DNA of 64,000 nucleotides from Piscicola geometra (Eukaryota; Annelida; Clitellata; Hirudinida; Piscicolidae). This document shows, piece after piece, positions 47,101 to 60,800 of this stretch. Location: the NCBI GenBank assembly GCA_943735955.1, contig OX030956.1, positions 5,297,876 through 5,361,875 on the forward strand, written 5' to 3'. Below the pieces are notes generated by a model, which was not told the origin of the DNA, made no database searches, and saw nothing but the letters and a program-made list of their open reading frames with translations. The position numbers and the translations under genes were made by a program. Every line of letters begins with the position of its first letter. The first letter of the stretch is position 1.

Positions 47101-50100
47101 TCCATGATTGCTTCACTATCTCATCATTCGCCGATCACATCGCTATCTTAATTATATCGCTTCTAAAACATTTTTAAATTCTCCTTATGGTGTAAAAAGT
47201 ATGACGCGTGTAAAGTTTTAGTGGATTTATTAAAATATTGTTTAAATATTTACTTTTTTTAAATCTTACATCTTTTTAATTAATCATCAGTATCCATACT
47301 TCAGTATTCATCTTACGATGTGTACTCTAGTCTGAACGGTCGTTTGTAAATAATAGAGTAGTAATAATTATATCATTCTACAGTAACGATTGTACTCAAG
47401 GTACGCTCTCGTGCGGTTTGAAATCTTTCCTCAAACTCTTACTATTTTTAAAGAAAGTAGTCTATTATTAAGAAAGTTATTTTTATTTTTAATATATGTA
47501 CAAGAACTAGTAGTAACTTAGTGGAATTATGGAGATAAGTTTTAAAATAGTTCAATACACCGACTTCGTTATTTCTATTCAATAAAACGTTAGATAGACG
47601 AAACTTAAAAAAAAGCCTTGCCAAATTACAAATGCAAAAAGTAAGATTGACCTGCAACAAAATAACCAAACTTGGATTAAAACAACTATTAAAAACTATT
47701 ATTAATTAATAATCTATTAAAATTACTCCCACTACTACCTCTAACAATACTAATTCTACCATTCATCTAATACCACCATCCACACTTCCACAACGTACCG
47801 TTATGAGTGGGTTCGTTAGATAACGACTGAGTGGCTTGCGAGAAGAAAAGGAGATGGAGGAAGAAGAGGAAAATTAGGAAATTGAAGTTTTCTTGTTGGA
47901 AACGTTGATGAATTATTGCCATAGTGGTGGTGATTTTTATACTGTCAGTTATTGTAGTTAGTTTTTTAATTGCTTTTGTAATTGTTGTTAGAAGTTTTGT
48001 TTCACGTAGACGATGCTATTTATTTTTAGTTTCTGTAATTGTTAAAAAAAAATTCGAATATCACAATTTTAAATTTATTATTTTTGTTTTTGAGTCGTTT
48101 TTTGAGTGTTGCTAGTTTATTTTTCAAAAGTGTTTTCAAGTTGACCACACCACTTTTAGTTAATCAAAGTGAGGGAAAACTCTGCTTCAAAACTTTTATT
48201 CATTTTTTTTCTTCTTTTTTTTCAAAACTCTTTATGTTTAAATAGATGGCTTTTTAATTCTGAAGTTGTTAAGTTCTGTCGACTATAATTATAGTGTTTG
48301 AGTTTAATGGTCAACTGTGAATGATGATAGATAAAAATGTAAGTTTTAAAGTTGACAGTTCTGAAAATTATGAATGTTTTTGCGGGCTGTTAAAAGTATT
48401 AATTTTATTTGGTTAAAAATTATAAATAATTAAAACTAAGCCATTCGAATAAATAGGCATTTGATTTCAACTTACAGACATATAACCGAAATTCTTATGT
48501 ATTTATTTGGCTTCTTTTCAGAAATTTTGCTTTATTATTAGCTTTAAAGTTTATATTAGAACATTTGGAATAAAGTAAACTAAATTATAAAAATATCAAG
48601 AAAATTAAAATAATACTTTGAACTTGATAGTTGAGCAAACTAAACACTTCATGATTTTTTCCATGAAAACTATATTTTTAAGCCGCTAAAACCATATAAT
48701 GTATGTCTTCAGAGTGTTTTCAAATAAATCTAAAACATAATCTTGTTATAAAATATTTGATCTATGTTTCATGTCAAAATGGAAAAACATTGAATAATGA
48801 AGTAAAATAATACTTTGAGATGAATATTATGTAATTTGAAGAATATATATTTATACTTTAATTTATTCATTTAAACAGATTTATACTCATCTTTTTCTTG
48901 CAATTTTTTTAACTCATAGTATATATTTTATAGGTTACATATATTATATATATATATTATAGATTACTTTTCGAGATATTGATAATTTCAAGAAAAAAAG
49001 GTAGAACTTTTATTTTTTTTAAGGATTTTTAATGGAGTTTCCAACAATATGTTTTATAGATAATATGCACTCAAAATCTGAAAAATTCCCAAAAATATAG
49101 TTTGCAATGAGTGGTTTGAGAGATTTCAAAGAAAAATATGAAAATAACAAACGAAAATTTAAACTCGTTTTTTGAAAAAAAATGTTTTCATGTGCTTTAA
49201 GTTTTCATGACAGTTCTTAAAAGAAGATTTGTAATAGAACTTCAAACTTGAGTTGGAAATTATTTTGAAGAATGATCACTATAATCAAGATGGTGATTAC
49301 TACTTGTGGGCATTGGGGTTCTGTTGTTTTTTAATCTATTCAAACTATAGATTAAATTTTTTTAAACATATGTTTTCCAAAAAAAATTAGGAAATTATGA
49401 AAATTAGGATGATAGTATAGATTAATATTTTGTTGAAAACTAAATTTGCTTGAAAATATTTTCATTATTAATTTACAAGTTTAATTTTTTTTTCTTTTCA
49501 TTGATAATTATGCTAAAATGGCTCATTAGCCATGTTTTGAAACGGAATTCGAATAGTTGTGTTGTTACCGGTTCTGTGAATTATATAACAATAAAGAGGT
49601 ACTTAGAAACTTTAAATGCTTTTCCAGCACCTTTTTTGAAGTACAGAGACGAAAACAAAAACTTTTATTTTTGCGAGCTATTTAAACTATTTAACAAATT
49701 GTTTAAGTTTTTTTAAAAACCAGTTAATCTTATTTTTTGTGCTCTTCCTCACTTTGAAATTCTCAAGTACCCTTCAGCGATCATTATTTTGAGTTTTCCA
49801 AAGGTAAAAATACTCTTAATGATGTATGAAATATATTTTTCATGGTTTCTATCAAATACAATATGTCAATACATCTTGTACCTTAATAAGCAACCGAAGA
49901 CACCAGTAATCCATTAGATCTCGCTGTTGAAGTTTCAAAAAAAAATTATTGAATTCAATAGTTTCAAATAGGATAAACAGTTTTCGATATAAAAGAACTA
50001 ATAAACAAATGTTTTTGTCTAATTATTTGTTTATTCTAAAGAAATAGTTCTTTCCAATGATTTACTCAAATAATTGAAAATTATTTTTAAAAATTAAACT

Positions 50101-53100
50101 TTTCAAAAAGCGTCAGACACACAAAACGTAATTCCTATTTCCATATTTCTTTTTAGCGCTTCCAGAAGTCTATATATAGATACATAGTATGTAACATACA
50201 CATATACACAAGGAGAGATAAATATAGAGGAAAGATGGAAGCGGCTTTGTGTATCTGAATGAATGAGTTTCTTCCTGCTTTTCCTTATTCCCCTTTCTCG
50301 GGTCGGCTTTGCCGTAGAGCGTGAGTACCAAGAGACCTGTTCCAAGTTCCACCCTGTAGCTACATTGACATTAACATGAAGAGTCTTCATTGAAGACGCT
50401 TGGATTCTATGAAATAATTTCCATGGCCGTTTCCCAAGCAAGTGTGTTTTTCCAAATGTTAAGAGTGTTGTGAGCCACGTTGGAAGAAGTGTGTGGCATT
50501 CATGGAACTGAGCTGTGATGGTAACTGAAGGCTGAACGGAAAGATTAACTATTAATTATTATTGATTTTGTACATGAAAAATAACTAATAGGTTTTATGA
50601 ATTAGTTTAAATATCATCTATTACTCATCAATGTTCTATCAGATTGTATAATCAGTTGTTACATTGTTTTTTCGAATAATATTTATTTAAAAGTAGGATA
50701 ATTACTAAAATAAATTATTCTCAAAGTAAATAGTTTCAGATTTCAATTTGGTTGTAAGTTCCCATTTATTTCATTCTTGTGCTTCTGGTTATCACTTAAA
50801 AGTGTGAATGAATTAGTTTCCATTATCATGTCACAATTTTGTTTTCTTGGAGTAAATTCACTAAATCTATTGGTTGTAAGAGTTTTTCAAAGAATAATAA
50901 AATATGCTTTCATTTTCTCTTTTGAAAAATTTCCCAATCTTTAGGTTATTTTTATTTCTATTTTATTTTTATAGTTTTTATCTTTTTTTAGAAACCTACT
51001 TTGAATTGGGGCCAAATGAAAGTCCTACCATCGTCTCAACAACACCATAAATAAGAACCCGGGCTAAATAGCTTATATTATTTATTATTTTAACTAATAC
51101 TTTTTCTACAATTACTACTTCCTCTTCCCTTATTACCACTACCACTTTTTAATGTCTCAAATGTTAAGTTTCACATAACTCAGTTACAACGCTTTTATTT
51201 TCACATATTTTATATTTCTCTTTTTTTTAAAGTGCTATCAATTCTAATAGACTGAAGATTTTTTCCATACAACATTTTTTTCGACTTTGCAAATATACCT
51301 TTCTTAGTCACACAAAAGCAAAATCTACCATTAAAATTTCAACAGATCTAGTAATTATCCTTTCTAAAACAGAAACATTTATACAATTTAAAGTGAAAAG
51401 ATTTAACGCTTTTTTTAAAGAATTTCTGCGAACTTGTGTTGCAGTAGGATTAGAAAGACTGACAGGGCATTAATCTGAGTTAAACACCACTCCAGAATTA
51501 CCTAAATATTCTCTTACTTATTTCTACATATATTTCCATATTCGCCTTTATTTCTTTGTCATTTATGTCCTTTATTTTAATGAGTGTGGATTTATGCATG
51601 CCTTTATGTGTTACCTTTTAAAACTCTTTATGAAGTTATAAGGAACCCTGTCCATTGATATGCTTCTTTTTCAGGTTTGTCATTTTATTACAGCATATTT
51701 TTGCTTTTTCACCAAAACGTCTTCTCCTTTTATTTACACCTCTATTTATCCCTGTCTCAAGCCATGTTCGTACATCTTTTTAGGCCTATTATTTCAACTC
51801 TATTATCTTTCTTTATCTGCGTCCATATGCCCTTTGCGAGCCTCCCATTCACCCTAGCATAATACTCCATTCATTTTGTCATGCTCATTTTTATTTCTAT
51901 TTTTCTTATGAATCCTTTGGTATTCGCATCATAGCTTCAAGCCTTCTACTGCAATGTTATAATTAAATGAAAAGGCTTTTGAAGCTATTATTTATTTAAA
52001 TCAATTATGAATAAAACCAATTAATACATTTTTTTCATCTTTAAAAACAATTTGAAACCACATTTTTATTTTAGGTTTTTAACGTTTTTTGCACGTTCTT
52101 CTGGACTATTCGCAGGCTTCAGGGCAATTTTTCAGACTTGTGAGCTGCTCGACTTGATGTTGAGGGGCTGAAATCGAAGGTGAAAAGTGCCAATTAAGGA
52201 AGTCTCGAATAAATATCGCCGAACAAATCTTATAAACAAACACTTCAAACGTGCTTCTTCGCTTGCTCCTTCGCCATTTTACATGTGTTCAGACATAATA
52301 GACTTGCATGATGCTTTACTGTTCTAAAATGTCTGAAGGTTTAATTGCATGTCAAAACTTAAACAATAGAATTTTTAATTTTTGAAAAGTTTCTACTTTT
52401 TAAGCATTTATCTAAGTAATTATTACAGTTTCATTTATTTTATTTCAGTTTTAAATGGTTTATTTGTTTCCAAAAATGTTTTCCAGTTTTTGTCTTAAAT
52501 CGCTATGAAACGCTTGACGTTTCATTTTTATCACTAAACGGTGAAAAAACTTAATATCAAAATAAATTTGACAAAAAACTTGAAATAGCGTCAAAAAATA
52601 ATTTAGAAAAAGACAGAAACTGCTTAAAAGCTGCTAAAACGTAAAAAATATTCGAAAGAATGTTCCCAAGACTGAGATTCATTCTCAATTCGAAACCCTC
52701 CCGAGACCTCCATCCACCACTGCGTCCCCACCCGCCCCATAAATCCTCAATTACTCCTTCATTCCTTCCAACTTTTAGGCATCATTCATTCCATCTTTCG
52801 CGTGTCTCAGCGCCATAATGTGCTTTATTCCTTAATTTATTTTTCTCCATATTACTGTACTTATAATTTTGATTTTTCTTTCTTTCACACGTGATTTTAT
52901 TACTTCTCAAGAATAACTCTGTAATGTATTTTTATATTCTTATATATCAATAGAATATATATATATTTTTATATATATTTTTTATAATAACTCATTCAAA
53001 TTCATAGAATGGACTTTTAACAAAATTATTCTTAATATAAAATTGGCTAATTAATTAACAAATTTACTTTAAATGACTAAAAAGAAATTTTTTTATTAAG

Positions 53101-56100
53101 TATTATTATGATTAAACAAAGTTCACGTTTCAAGTCCATTTATGAATTTTTTTCAAAGAAAACAAAGAGGTCTTCATTCTTTCTTGACATTTACTTCAAT
53201 CGTTATTACATGCTAAAAGCGCCATTTATTTAATGAGTAATTATCATACAAAATGTTTTTTAATTCAGAATTTTTTGGATTCATTTTTTAGTTTAATTCT
53301 TGAATGTATATGAAAATCATTGTACTCATAACGTTTTTTGAGCAAATTAGAGGTGCACGGTCTTGGTCCAAATCTATGGGGTGATACGTTTCCCTTAATC
53401 TCTTGTGCAATACAAGCAGCTGAAATCCAACTATAATTATGGTTTTTTTCTATTAGTATTAATACTAAAATAATTTTTTAAACTATTTATTTATTGTCTT
53501 TTTTCAAATTTTTAATTAATTATAGAAAAAACATTTTTATACATTATTCTAAGCAGTAAATCGAGTTTTTCTTTTGGATTTTTAAGTAACGTAAAGAGCT
53601 TTTCTGGGCACTTGCAATCCTCTTTAAAGTTTTTCATTCAAAGATTTTCAGTAAGAAAAAAATAATAATAAATAATTTTCAACTTTAACATGAATTTATA
53701 CAATATTTCCCCTCTTGGTTTAAATTTTGAGGGATATTAAACTTCCGTTTTATCAGTGTTCTGTTACTGGAGAAATAGACTTTAAATGCATTTTCTTAGC
53801 TTACATATATTTTTTAAATAATATTATGTTAAAACGAATTGCTCAAAGAAAAGAAATGAAGCCCCTTGTGTATTTAAATTTGTTTGTCAAAGTACATATG
53901 GTTTTGATCTTTTTGACATAAAATAAAGTATATTAACTTTTTGAATTTTTTTTCTGGAGTTTGCAAATTCTATCATTTTTATTCTGGAATTATTGTGTAC
54001 GTGTACGTATTTTGAAAAGCGCATTAATACAAAAAAGTAAAAACATAAATTATATTTTTACTTCGTACAGTATAAAATACACTTGGTTTTTTTTATTTTA
54101 TACTTCTAGAAAACAGTTTTTATTTCTAGAAAGTGTTTTTAAAGGTCAATAGTTGATAATAAAGTGAATTAATAAACTCTAAACATGCATCTAAAAGATA
54201 ATTCAATAAAACTATAAGAAAACAATATTTAAATAAAGAAAAATATTAATAAGTGCAATAATAAACAATAATAAAAACAAAAAAGACTTTCCTGACGATT
54301 CAATAAGTCTTCATGGAGCATAATCCGACAATAGATCACATCAAAGGCAGTGGAAGGGAGGGCTGTATTGATTGAGGAGACGATTAATTAGGCACGACTC
54401 AGGGCATGCGGAATTCGTACCAGTGTACCACACGGTGTCTCAGGCATGATTTAGACGTCTTTTCGAGACTGGCAATTAGCATGCACGTGCTTCAGAACTC
54501 GTTGCAGGGTTTGAGAGGGAGATATATTTCAAAAATGGTCTTTGATTCTATCAACGCTTTAAAAGCGCTTCTGTGGTCTTTAGAAATTCTTATTTTTTCA
54601 GACTTTATAAATGTTTGTGTGCTTTCAATTATAAAAAATATTTTAAATAAATAATAGTAAAAGTTTTTTAAATCTAAAGGTTTTTAAATACATGCTGAAA
54701 CAAATATTAGTTTTTCGAAAACTGTCTTCATGCGGCTGTTCTTGTGCATTTGCAGGTTTAATTTTGGGGTTTCAAAGATTTTATGCTGTTTTTAATAATT
54801 TCTGAAAACACACATCAGCGACTTTTACATTCATTTTATTGGTGTTTTATTACACGAAAATAGAAAGAAATTGTCGAGCTGATATTGGAGGCGTTATAAT
54901 TTGAAAAGAAATAATTTTTTCAAGACAATTTAATAAGTTCTTTCGACGCCGCAAGATTAAGAATATAAGAAATTTATGATTGAATTAGATTAGATGAGAA
55001 AAACACACAAGACTTGAGGCTCCACACGAAGAAAGATACTCACAACTTTTTATAATCACATTGCACTAATTATTTCAAGAAGATTAAAATGCATTCATAA
55101 GACACCTGCGAAGTTATTATCTGATTAAGTTCTCTTCTCCACACTTCATACGTCGTTATTCATTCTTTTGATGACTTTTTCATTACTAATAAAATGCGAT
55201 TTAATAAGTATTAAAGACATATTGTGTAGTCGTAAAAAATATTCTTCAACAGACTCGATTCTTATATGGCTGAAGGCTTAAAGGATTTTTGTAATTATTC
55301 ATTTTTTAATGAAGAAAAACGCCTTTATTCGAAGGATTTCTTGAAAGATGCCATATTCTTGAGAACGCATGCCAAATATATAACTAATACTAGACATTTT
55401 TACGGATAAGATTTAAAGGAACTATTTTCAATTTATTTTAAACCCAAAAACCTAAAATTAGAAATTTTAAAAAATTCAACAACATATTTTATTTGTAAAA
55501 AACGTGAACGCATCTGACGCGAGAATGCTTAACGAGTGTTCTGCGCTGATTAAAAATCAATCGGAAAAGAGATCTCGGAGAACCAACAAAAAGTATTTAA
55601 AGAAAAAAAATTATATAAAAAATTTTCATACAAAAATATGTATAAAAGAAAAAATGATGTTCGTTGGGGTTATTTGTCGAAAATAATGATGGTTGGGACA
55701 TTCATCTTGTTAGAAGTAGAGTAGGAATGAAATAGTTTTATCAAAATGTTTTCTTCTGATAGACTTTGCCACTAGACCTTGCAAAGAGAATTTTTTTCTT
55801 ATTCTCCTATCATAGCTTCATTATAAACCTTTGAAACGACGACGATTTCTATATTTTCAATTTTTAGTGTCTCCGATTTTGTAGAAGATAAAATATATTC
55901 TAGGCCGAAGGTTCATATTTTAATCCGTTTATTATATAATTTAAACTAATTAAAATTTTAAAACCTCAACTGGAGTTGTATCCATAGATTTCCTACAAAC
56001 AAGTAGTAAATCTATATCTATGGTTGTATCATTCTTATATTTAAAATATTACTCAGAATACTTAATAAAAAATTAATTGAATTCTCAATTGAAACTTTTC

Positions 56101-56497
56101 AGTAAAAGTTTATTCAAGTTATTTTTATATTTGATATTACACATTCCAAATATCAGTTACCTTTTCAGTCATAGCGAAAGTTCCACGCCTCAACGACGGA
56201 TGGAAAAATTCAACGGCCAATTTTGATTTCATTCGTCAAAACTTTTTGTTTTAAAATCGGGTTTTCAAGTTTTTAGTGAGTAGTTTTGAAATTTAAATAT
56301 TTAGTTCAACTTTAATTTGTTTATATGATAACAAACACAGAATTTTGTACATAGAAAGATCTTATAAACAATGAGAAAATGACAATTGTGTTAAATCGAT
56401 GACCGCATCAATTTAACAAAAAACGTCATTTTTTCTAATTTAATCGCTCTCAAAGTTGTATAGCAACTGTCATCATCTCGAAAATTCAAGTCATTAC
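44146..56497. other. 12-kb gene-poor AT-rich region
   Basis: No splice-framed coding sequence, tRNA or recognisable element was found. Short open frames of 60-110 codons are scattered but lack domain content and splice context. A GC-richer patch at 50.1-50.44 kb has two overlapping minus-strand frames, neither recognised. Confidence 0.5.
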
Positions 56498-56574
56498 CCT
56501 CCACACTAACACAAGCGCTGCGCATTTCCTCCATTTCAGGCAGGTCCAGAAGGGTGTTGGCAGCTGTCCTCTTG
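56498..56574 (-). CDS. Candidate isolated exon of an unknown gene
   Basis: On the minus strand, acceptor ttttttcacacgaacag leads into an open frame KRTAANTLLDLPEMEEMRSA then CVSVEG and donor GAGG|GTAATG (phase 2 in, phase 1 out). The amino-acid sequence looks coding: acidic/hydrophobic, with no low-complexity composition. It could belong to an unplaced minus-strand gene, or be a distant 5' exon of the lectin/CUB gene, whose lectin exon also begins in phase 1. A plus-strand reading with acceptor tccatttcag cannot be excluded. Confidence 0.3.
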
Positions 56575-56799
56575 CTGTTCGTGTGAAAAAATTGCGATTA
56601 TTGACATAAACAAAATAGACGAAAACCCCCTGAGGGCAAAGTAATTGATTTTTCCATAACTGCAAAGAGATTAATAATTGTTAAATTAAATAAAAGAATC
56701 GGTTTTAACTGATCGTGTTGTCGTCCATTTGTCCTAAAAGAGAATCAAATGCGTCAAAAGTTCGTCCCCATAAATGATCATCATCACCGCCTAATCACC

Positions 56800-56892
56800 A
56801 ACACCACTACATCATAATCACCATCATCATCATCGTTTTCATCATCAGCATCATCATCATCATCATCGTCATCATAATCATTATCATCCAGA
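56800..56892. repeat. CAT/TCA trinucleotide repeat
   Basis: Imperfect (CAT)n with GTT, CAG and CGT interruptions, upstream of the ninein start. There is no open-frame or splice support for a poly-His or poly-Ser coding role. Confidence 0.85.
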
Positions 56893-57685
56893 CAACACGA
56901 TTCATATTGCTGGGCTCATTGCTTGGAGGTTATATTGTTTTCTACCCTGTTCGGTAGGAACTGGTGTACTTTTTTCGCGTAAAAGGTATGGAATGGAATA
57001 TTTCAGAAGAGAGAAAATCAGCACCCAGCCACACAAGTTCTCTGCCTTGCGACTTGCGCTGCAGTTGGCAGGGGGTCCAGTCTAACATAAACTAACTTTT
57101 AAATCTTCTTGGTTTTGGTTTTGAAGTTGTGATCAGATGTGCTGAAGAGGTTCATATTAAGACTGGCGCTATTGTTGTTGTTGCTCATGCTTGATCCCCC
57201 TTCTGCTCACCTGGTTTGTTCTTAATATCTTCTAGTAACAAAATTAATTGAAGGAAAAACTCAGAGTAATGATTTAATTTCAATTTGAAATGTAAATGAC
57301 AAAGAAGTTATTAACAATAAAAAAGCCTAATTATTTTAATTCATTATTTATTATTTAAGTGAGAAAATAAAAATATTGGATTAAAAGCCATTACTTAAAA
57401 TGTTATAGTAAAAGTTAGAGATTTTAAAAAGTTATAAAAAAGGTTTATCTTTTTATTAAACGATTATCAATTAATAGGAAATTATGAAATTGAATTTAAT
57501 TATTTGGCATAGATATCCAAATTAATGAGATTGTCTTTGCATCTAATGACAACGAAGCAAGATAAAAAATTACGCCAATAACTTTCGTAGCCGACAGATT
57601 GCTTTGCATCAATCATGTAATAGGTGAAAAAGTGAAAATGTTATAAAGATTTCCATTATCACTTCATCAATAAAGTTGATTTAAA

Positions 57686-57808
57686 ATGGATAAAGATACT
57701 TTAGAAAAGATTTTCTATGAGCTTGATGTGGGTGGTGATGGATCCATCAACAAGGAAGAACTTGCAAAGCTGTGTGACTATTTTGGCATGGATGCTATGT
57801 CTCCTGCG
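57686..57808 (+). CDS. Ninein exon 1: start codon and first EF-hand
   Basis: Encodes 41 residues, MDKDTLEKIFYELDVGGDGS to FGMDAMSPA, with a complete EF-hand helix-loop-helix. Loop positions 1, 5, 9 and 12 are D, D, N and E; position 3 is G, so calcium affinity may be reduced. The donor GCG|GTTTGT is weak but puts the next exon exactly in phase 0. Confidence 0.8.
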
Positions 57809-60800
57809 GTTTGTATTTAAAGCTACAGGGAAATTTACCATAAACTTTATGTCCTAAAGTCTTAAAATTTAAGACTTAAATACAATAGCAACTCAAATAT
57901 ATTGTACTTATGATAAAGACAATATATTTGAGTTGCTATTGTATTAACAAGAAATAATATTGGCTTCTTATTTTATATATTTTGTTGGCTCATTGGAATG
58001 TATGATTATTCTTATACTAACCATTCATTGAAAAATTATTTTGATAATCAACATTTTGTATAATTTTATCATTGAAAAATTATTTTGGTGAAAAACATTT
58101 AGTATAATTTTATCATTGAAATATTATATTTTTAGATTAAAATAAACACAATTATATTTCAGGCTTCAGATAGTTAAATGTGGAATAATTTGTTTTAGTT
58201 GAGGCATTGGTTACAAACAATTACATATCATACAGTGATATTAACTTGTATAACTCATGAACTGTTTGCTGAAGTTAAACCTAGAGTTTACTGGTTGCTT
58301 TGATACTTTTTGTCATTATTAAATGTTTGAAATTATAACTAATTAATCTAATATATCTTCTCTAACAAATCACTATTAATTAAGTTCCACTAATTTTAAC
58401 AACTAGAAATAATTAACATACTGAAACAACATTATATAGCTTAGTCAGTTCACTTCACATTTGAGTCTCATCACACTGGGGAAAACCTATGAAAAGTATA
58501 ATTTATTCAAGTTCATTATGCCAAAATATGTGATTAACTAAATAGCAAGTTGAGGAAGAACACAAATATTCACAATAGGAGCTGAATAAACTCTACAAGA
58601 ATCTTGATACGGATCACGATGGACTCATTTCCAAAGACGAGTTTTTCCATGGATTGTTTGTGAAGGACTTTCCTACCTCTCCAGATGAAACAGGTGTAGA
58701 GCCTGTTAGTAGTGGAAATAAGAAGACAAACAAATCTGATATTAAGGGTAAAGAAAGTGAAAGTATTAATAAGAAAGATGAATATATTCCAAAAGTTTTG
58801 TACTCAGATGAAGAAGCTGATTTGACTCCTAGGAAAGATGATAATTCAAAAGGCACTAAAACCACTAATGGTCAAAAATCAACGAATTCCAAAAATCCTT
58901 CTAGTAAAGTTGCACTTATAACTAAAAGCTCTGAAGGTACTGGGGAGGTCAAACAACAAGAAACAGAACCTCTTAATCCAAGGACATTGATTTCATTAGC
59001 AAAGCAAAAACAACCTGGAAATACAGATATAAATACTAACTCAATTAAACCAAAATTAAATAATATAGAAGTTAAAGAAGAAAGTAGAAGGGAAAAGAAT
59101 CAAGAGATTGTTGAAGGAAGTGGCAAAAGTAAACTTCCATCTATACAAAACCCCCTTTCTAAACCTGCAAGGATGGCCGATGTCAAAGGCGCAACCAAGG
59201 ATTCGTTATCCTTCCTGAAGTCTTCGCCCTCAGACGTCACTCCCAGCAAGACAGGCGATGACAAGACAAAGGATGCAGGCGACAAAGACTCTAAATTACC
59301 ATCATCCTCTACTCAAAAAAGTCTTCCGAAAGAGAACTCTTCAAGTGTGCAACAGCCGTCTGGAGGAACCAAAGGTGACTCTTCCTTTTTACCATTTCTT
59401 AAACCTCAATCTGAAACCACACCCGACAATGCCACCACAAAGACTCCCTCGAAAGCTCCAACACCCACAAAAACTGCTCCAACCAAAGACTCCTCATCTC
59501 GCTTCTCATTCCTGAAACGATCGCCTTCGCAAGCCTCTCCACCACCTCAAGACGCCGCCTCCAAGACCACGCCAAAGGCAACTCCAACCGGAAACAAAGA
59601 CGATTCTTCCATGTTCTCGTTCCTTAAAAGTGAAAAAACGCCTGTTGCGACACCTACAGACAAGCCAAAGGATGCGCTATCCGCCAAAACCTCTCCAGCG
59701 AACAGCAAACGAAAATCTTCGGTGTTTTCTTTCATGAAGAAATCTCCTTCAGAAACTGACGGTACCAAAGCTCCGGCAGTGACAACGCCGTCTAAGACAA
59801 CCCCCACTGACAAGGGAGACTTCTTCTCTTTCCTCAAATCTTCCCCTTCCGAAGTCACTCCCACTAAAGAAGCCAACAAAGATGACGAAAACCCCGCCAA
59901 AAAGACGACTGACACTCTGTCCACCAAGGATGCGTCTGCAGGGGGAAGACGCAAGTCGTCTATCTTCTCCTTCATGAAGCAGTCTCCATCAGATGAGACC
60001 AAGACTCCCTCCAAGACCACTCCCAAACCCACCCCTAAAGCCACTCCGAACGAAAATAAAGACGGATCTTCGATGTTTTCATTTCTGAAAAGTTCCCCGT
60101 CGGACAAAACGTCCAGCAAGGATGCTTCGAAGAACTTGTCTGTTGCAGATCCTGCAGCAGGCACCAGACGCAAGTCTTCGATCTTCTCCTTCATGAAGCA
60201 GTCTCCATCTGAGACCACTCCTACAAAGGATGCCTCTAAAGACGCCAAAGCTGATGAGTCTCAGAAGGCTACTCCAACGGAAAACAAAGATGGCTTTTTT
60301 TCTTTCCTCAAGGAACCAGATGATAAATCTCCGGGCAAAACACCCGTTAAAGATGTGCCGAATGTGGTAATCGAAAGAGTCAAAGTTTCCTCGCCCAATG
60401 CACCACCCTCTGAAACTACCACGAAAAAGACGACTGACACTCTGTCCACCAAGGATGCGTCTGCAGGGGGAAGACGCAAATCGTCTATCTTCTCCTTCAT
60501 GAAGCAGTCTCCATCGGATGAGATCAAGACCACCCCTTCCAAGACTACCCCTTCCAAGACCACCCCTTCCAAGACCACCCCTTCCAAGACTACGAAGAAA
60601 GATTCGATCGGAAAAGCTCCTGAGGAGGAGAATGATGGAGATTCTTCGATGTTTTCATTTTTGAGAAGACCCTCTTCGATCTCCGTTAAGGAAAAGGAAG
60701 GTGATGCCAAAACTCCCGTGAAAGATTCTCTTTTGGAGGATGAAAAAGAAGAAAAAAAGATTAAAGAAAAAGAGACTGATAAAACTAAAAAAACTCTTGA

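Noticed and set aside
57211..57233. 21-nt microexon on the minus strand (ttactag, AAGATATTAAGAACAAACCAG, gtgagc)
   Set aside because: Splice sites look good but the phase does not connect to the candidate exon at 56574 and no other partner was found.
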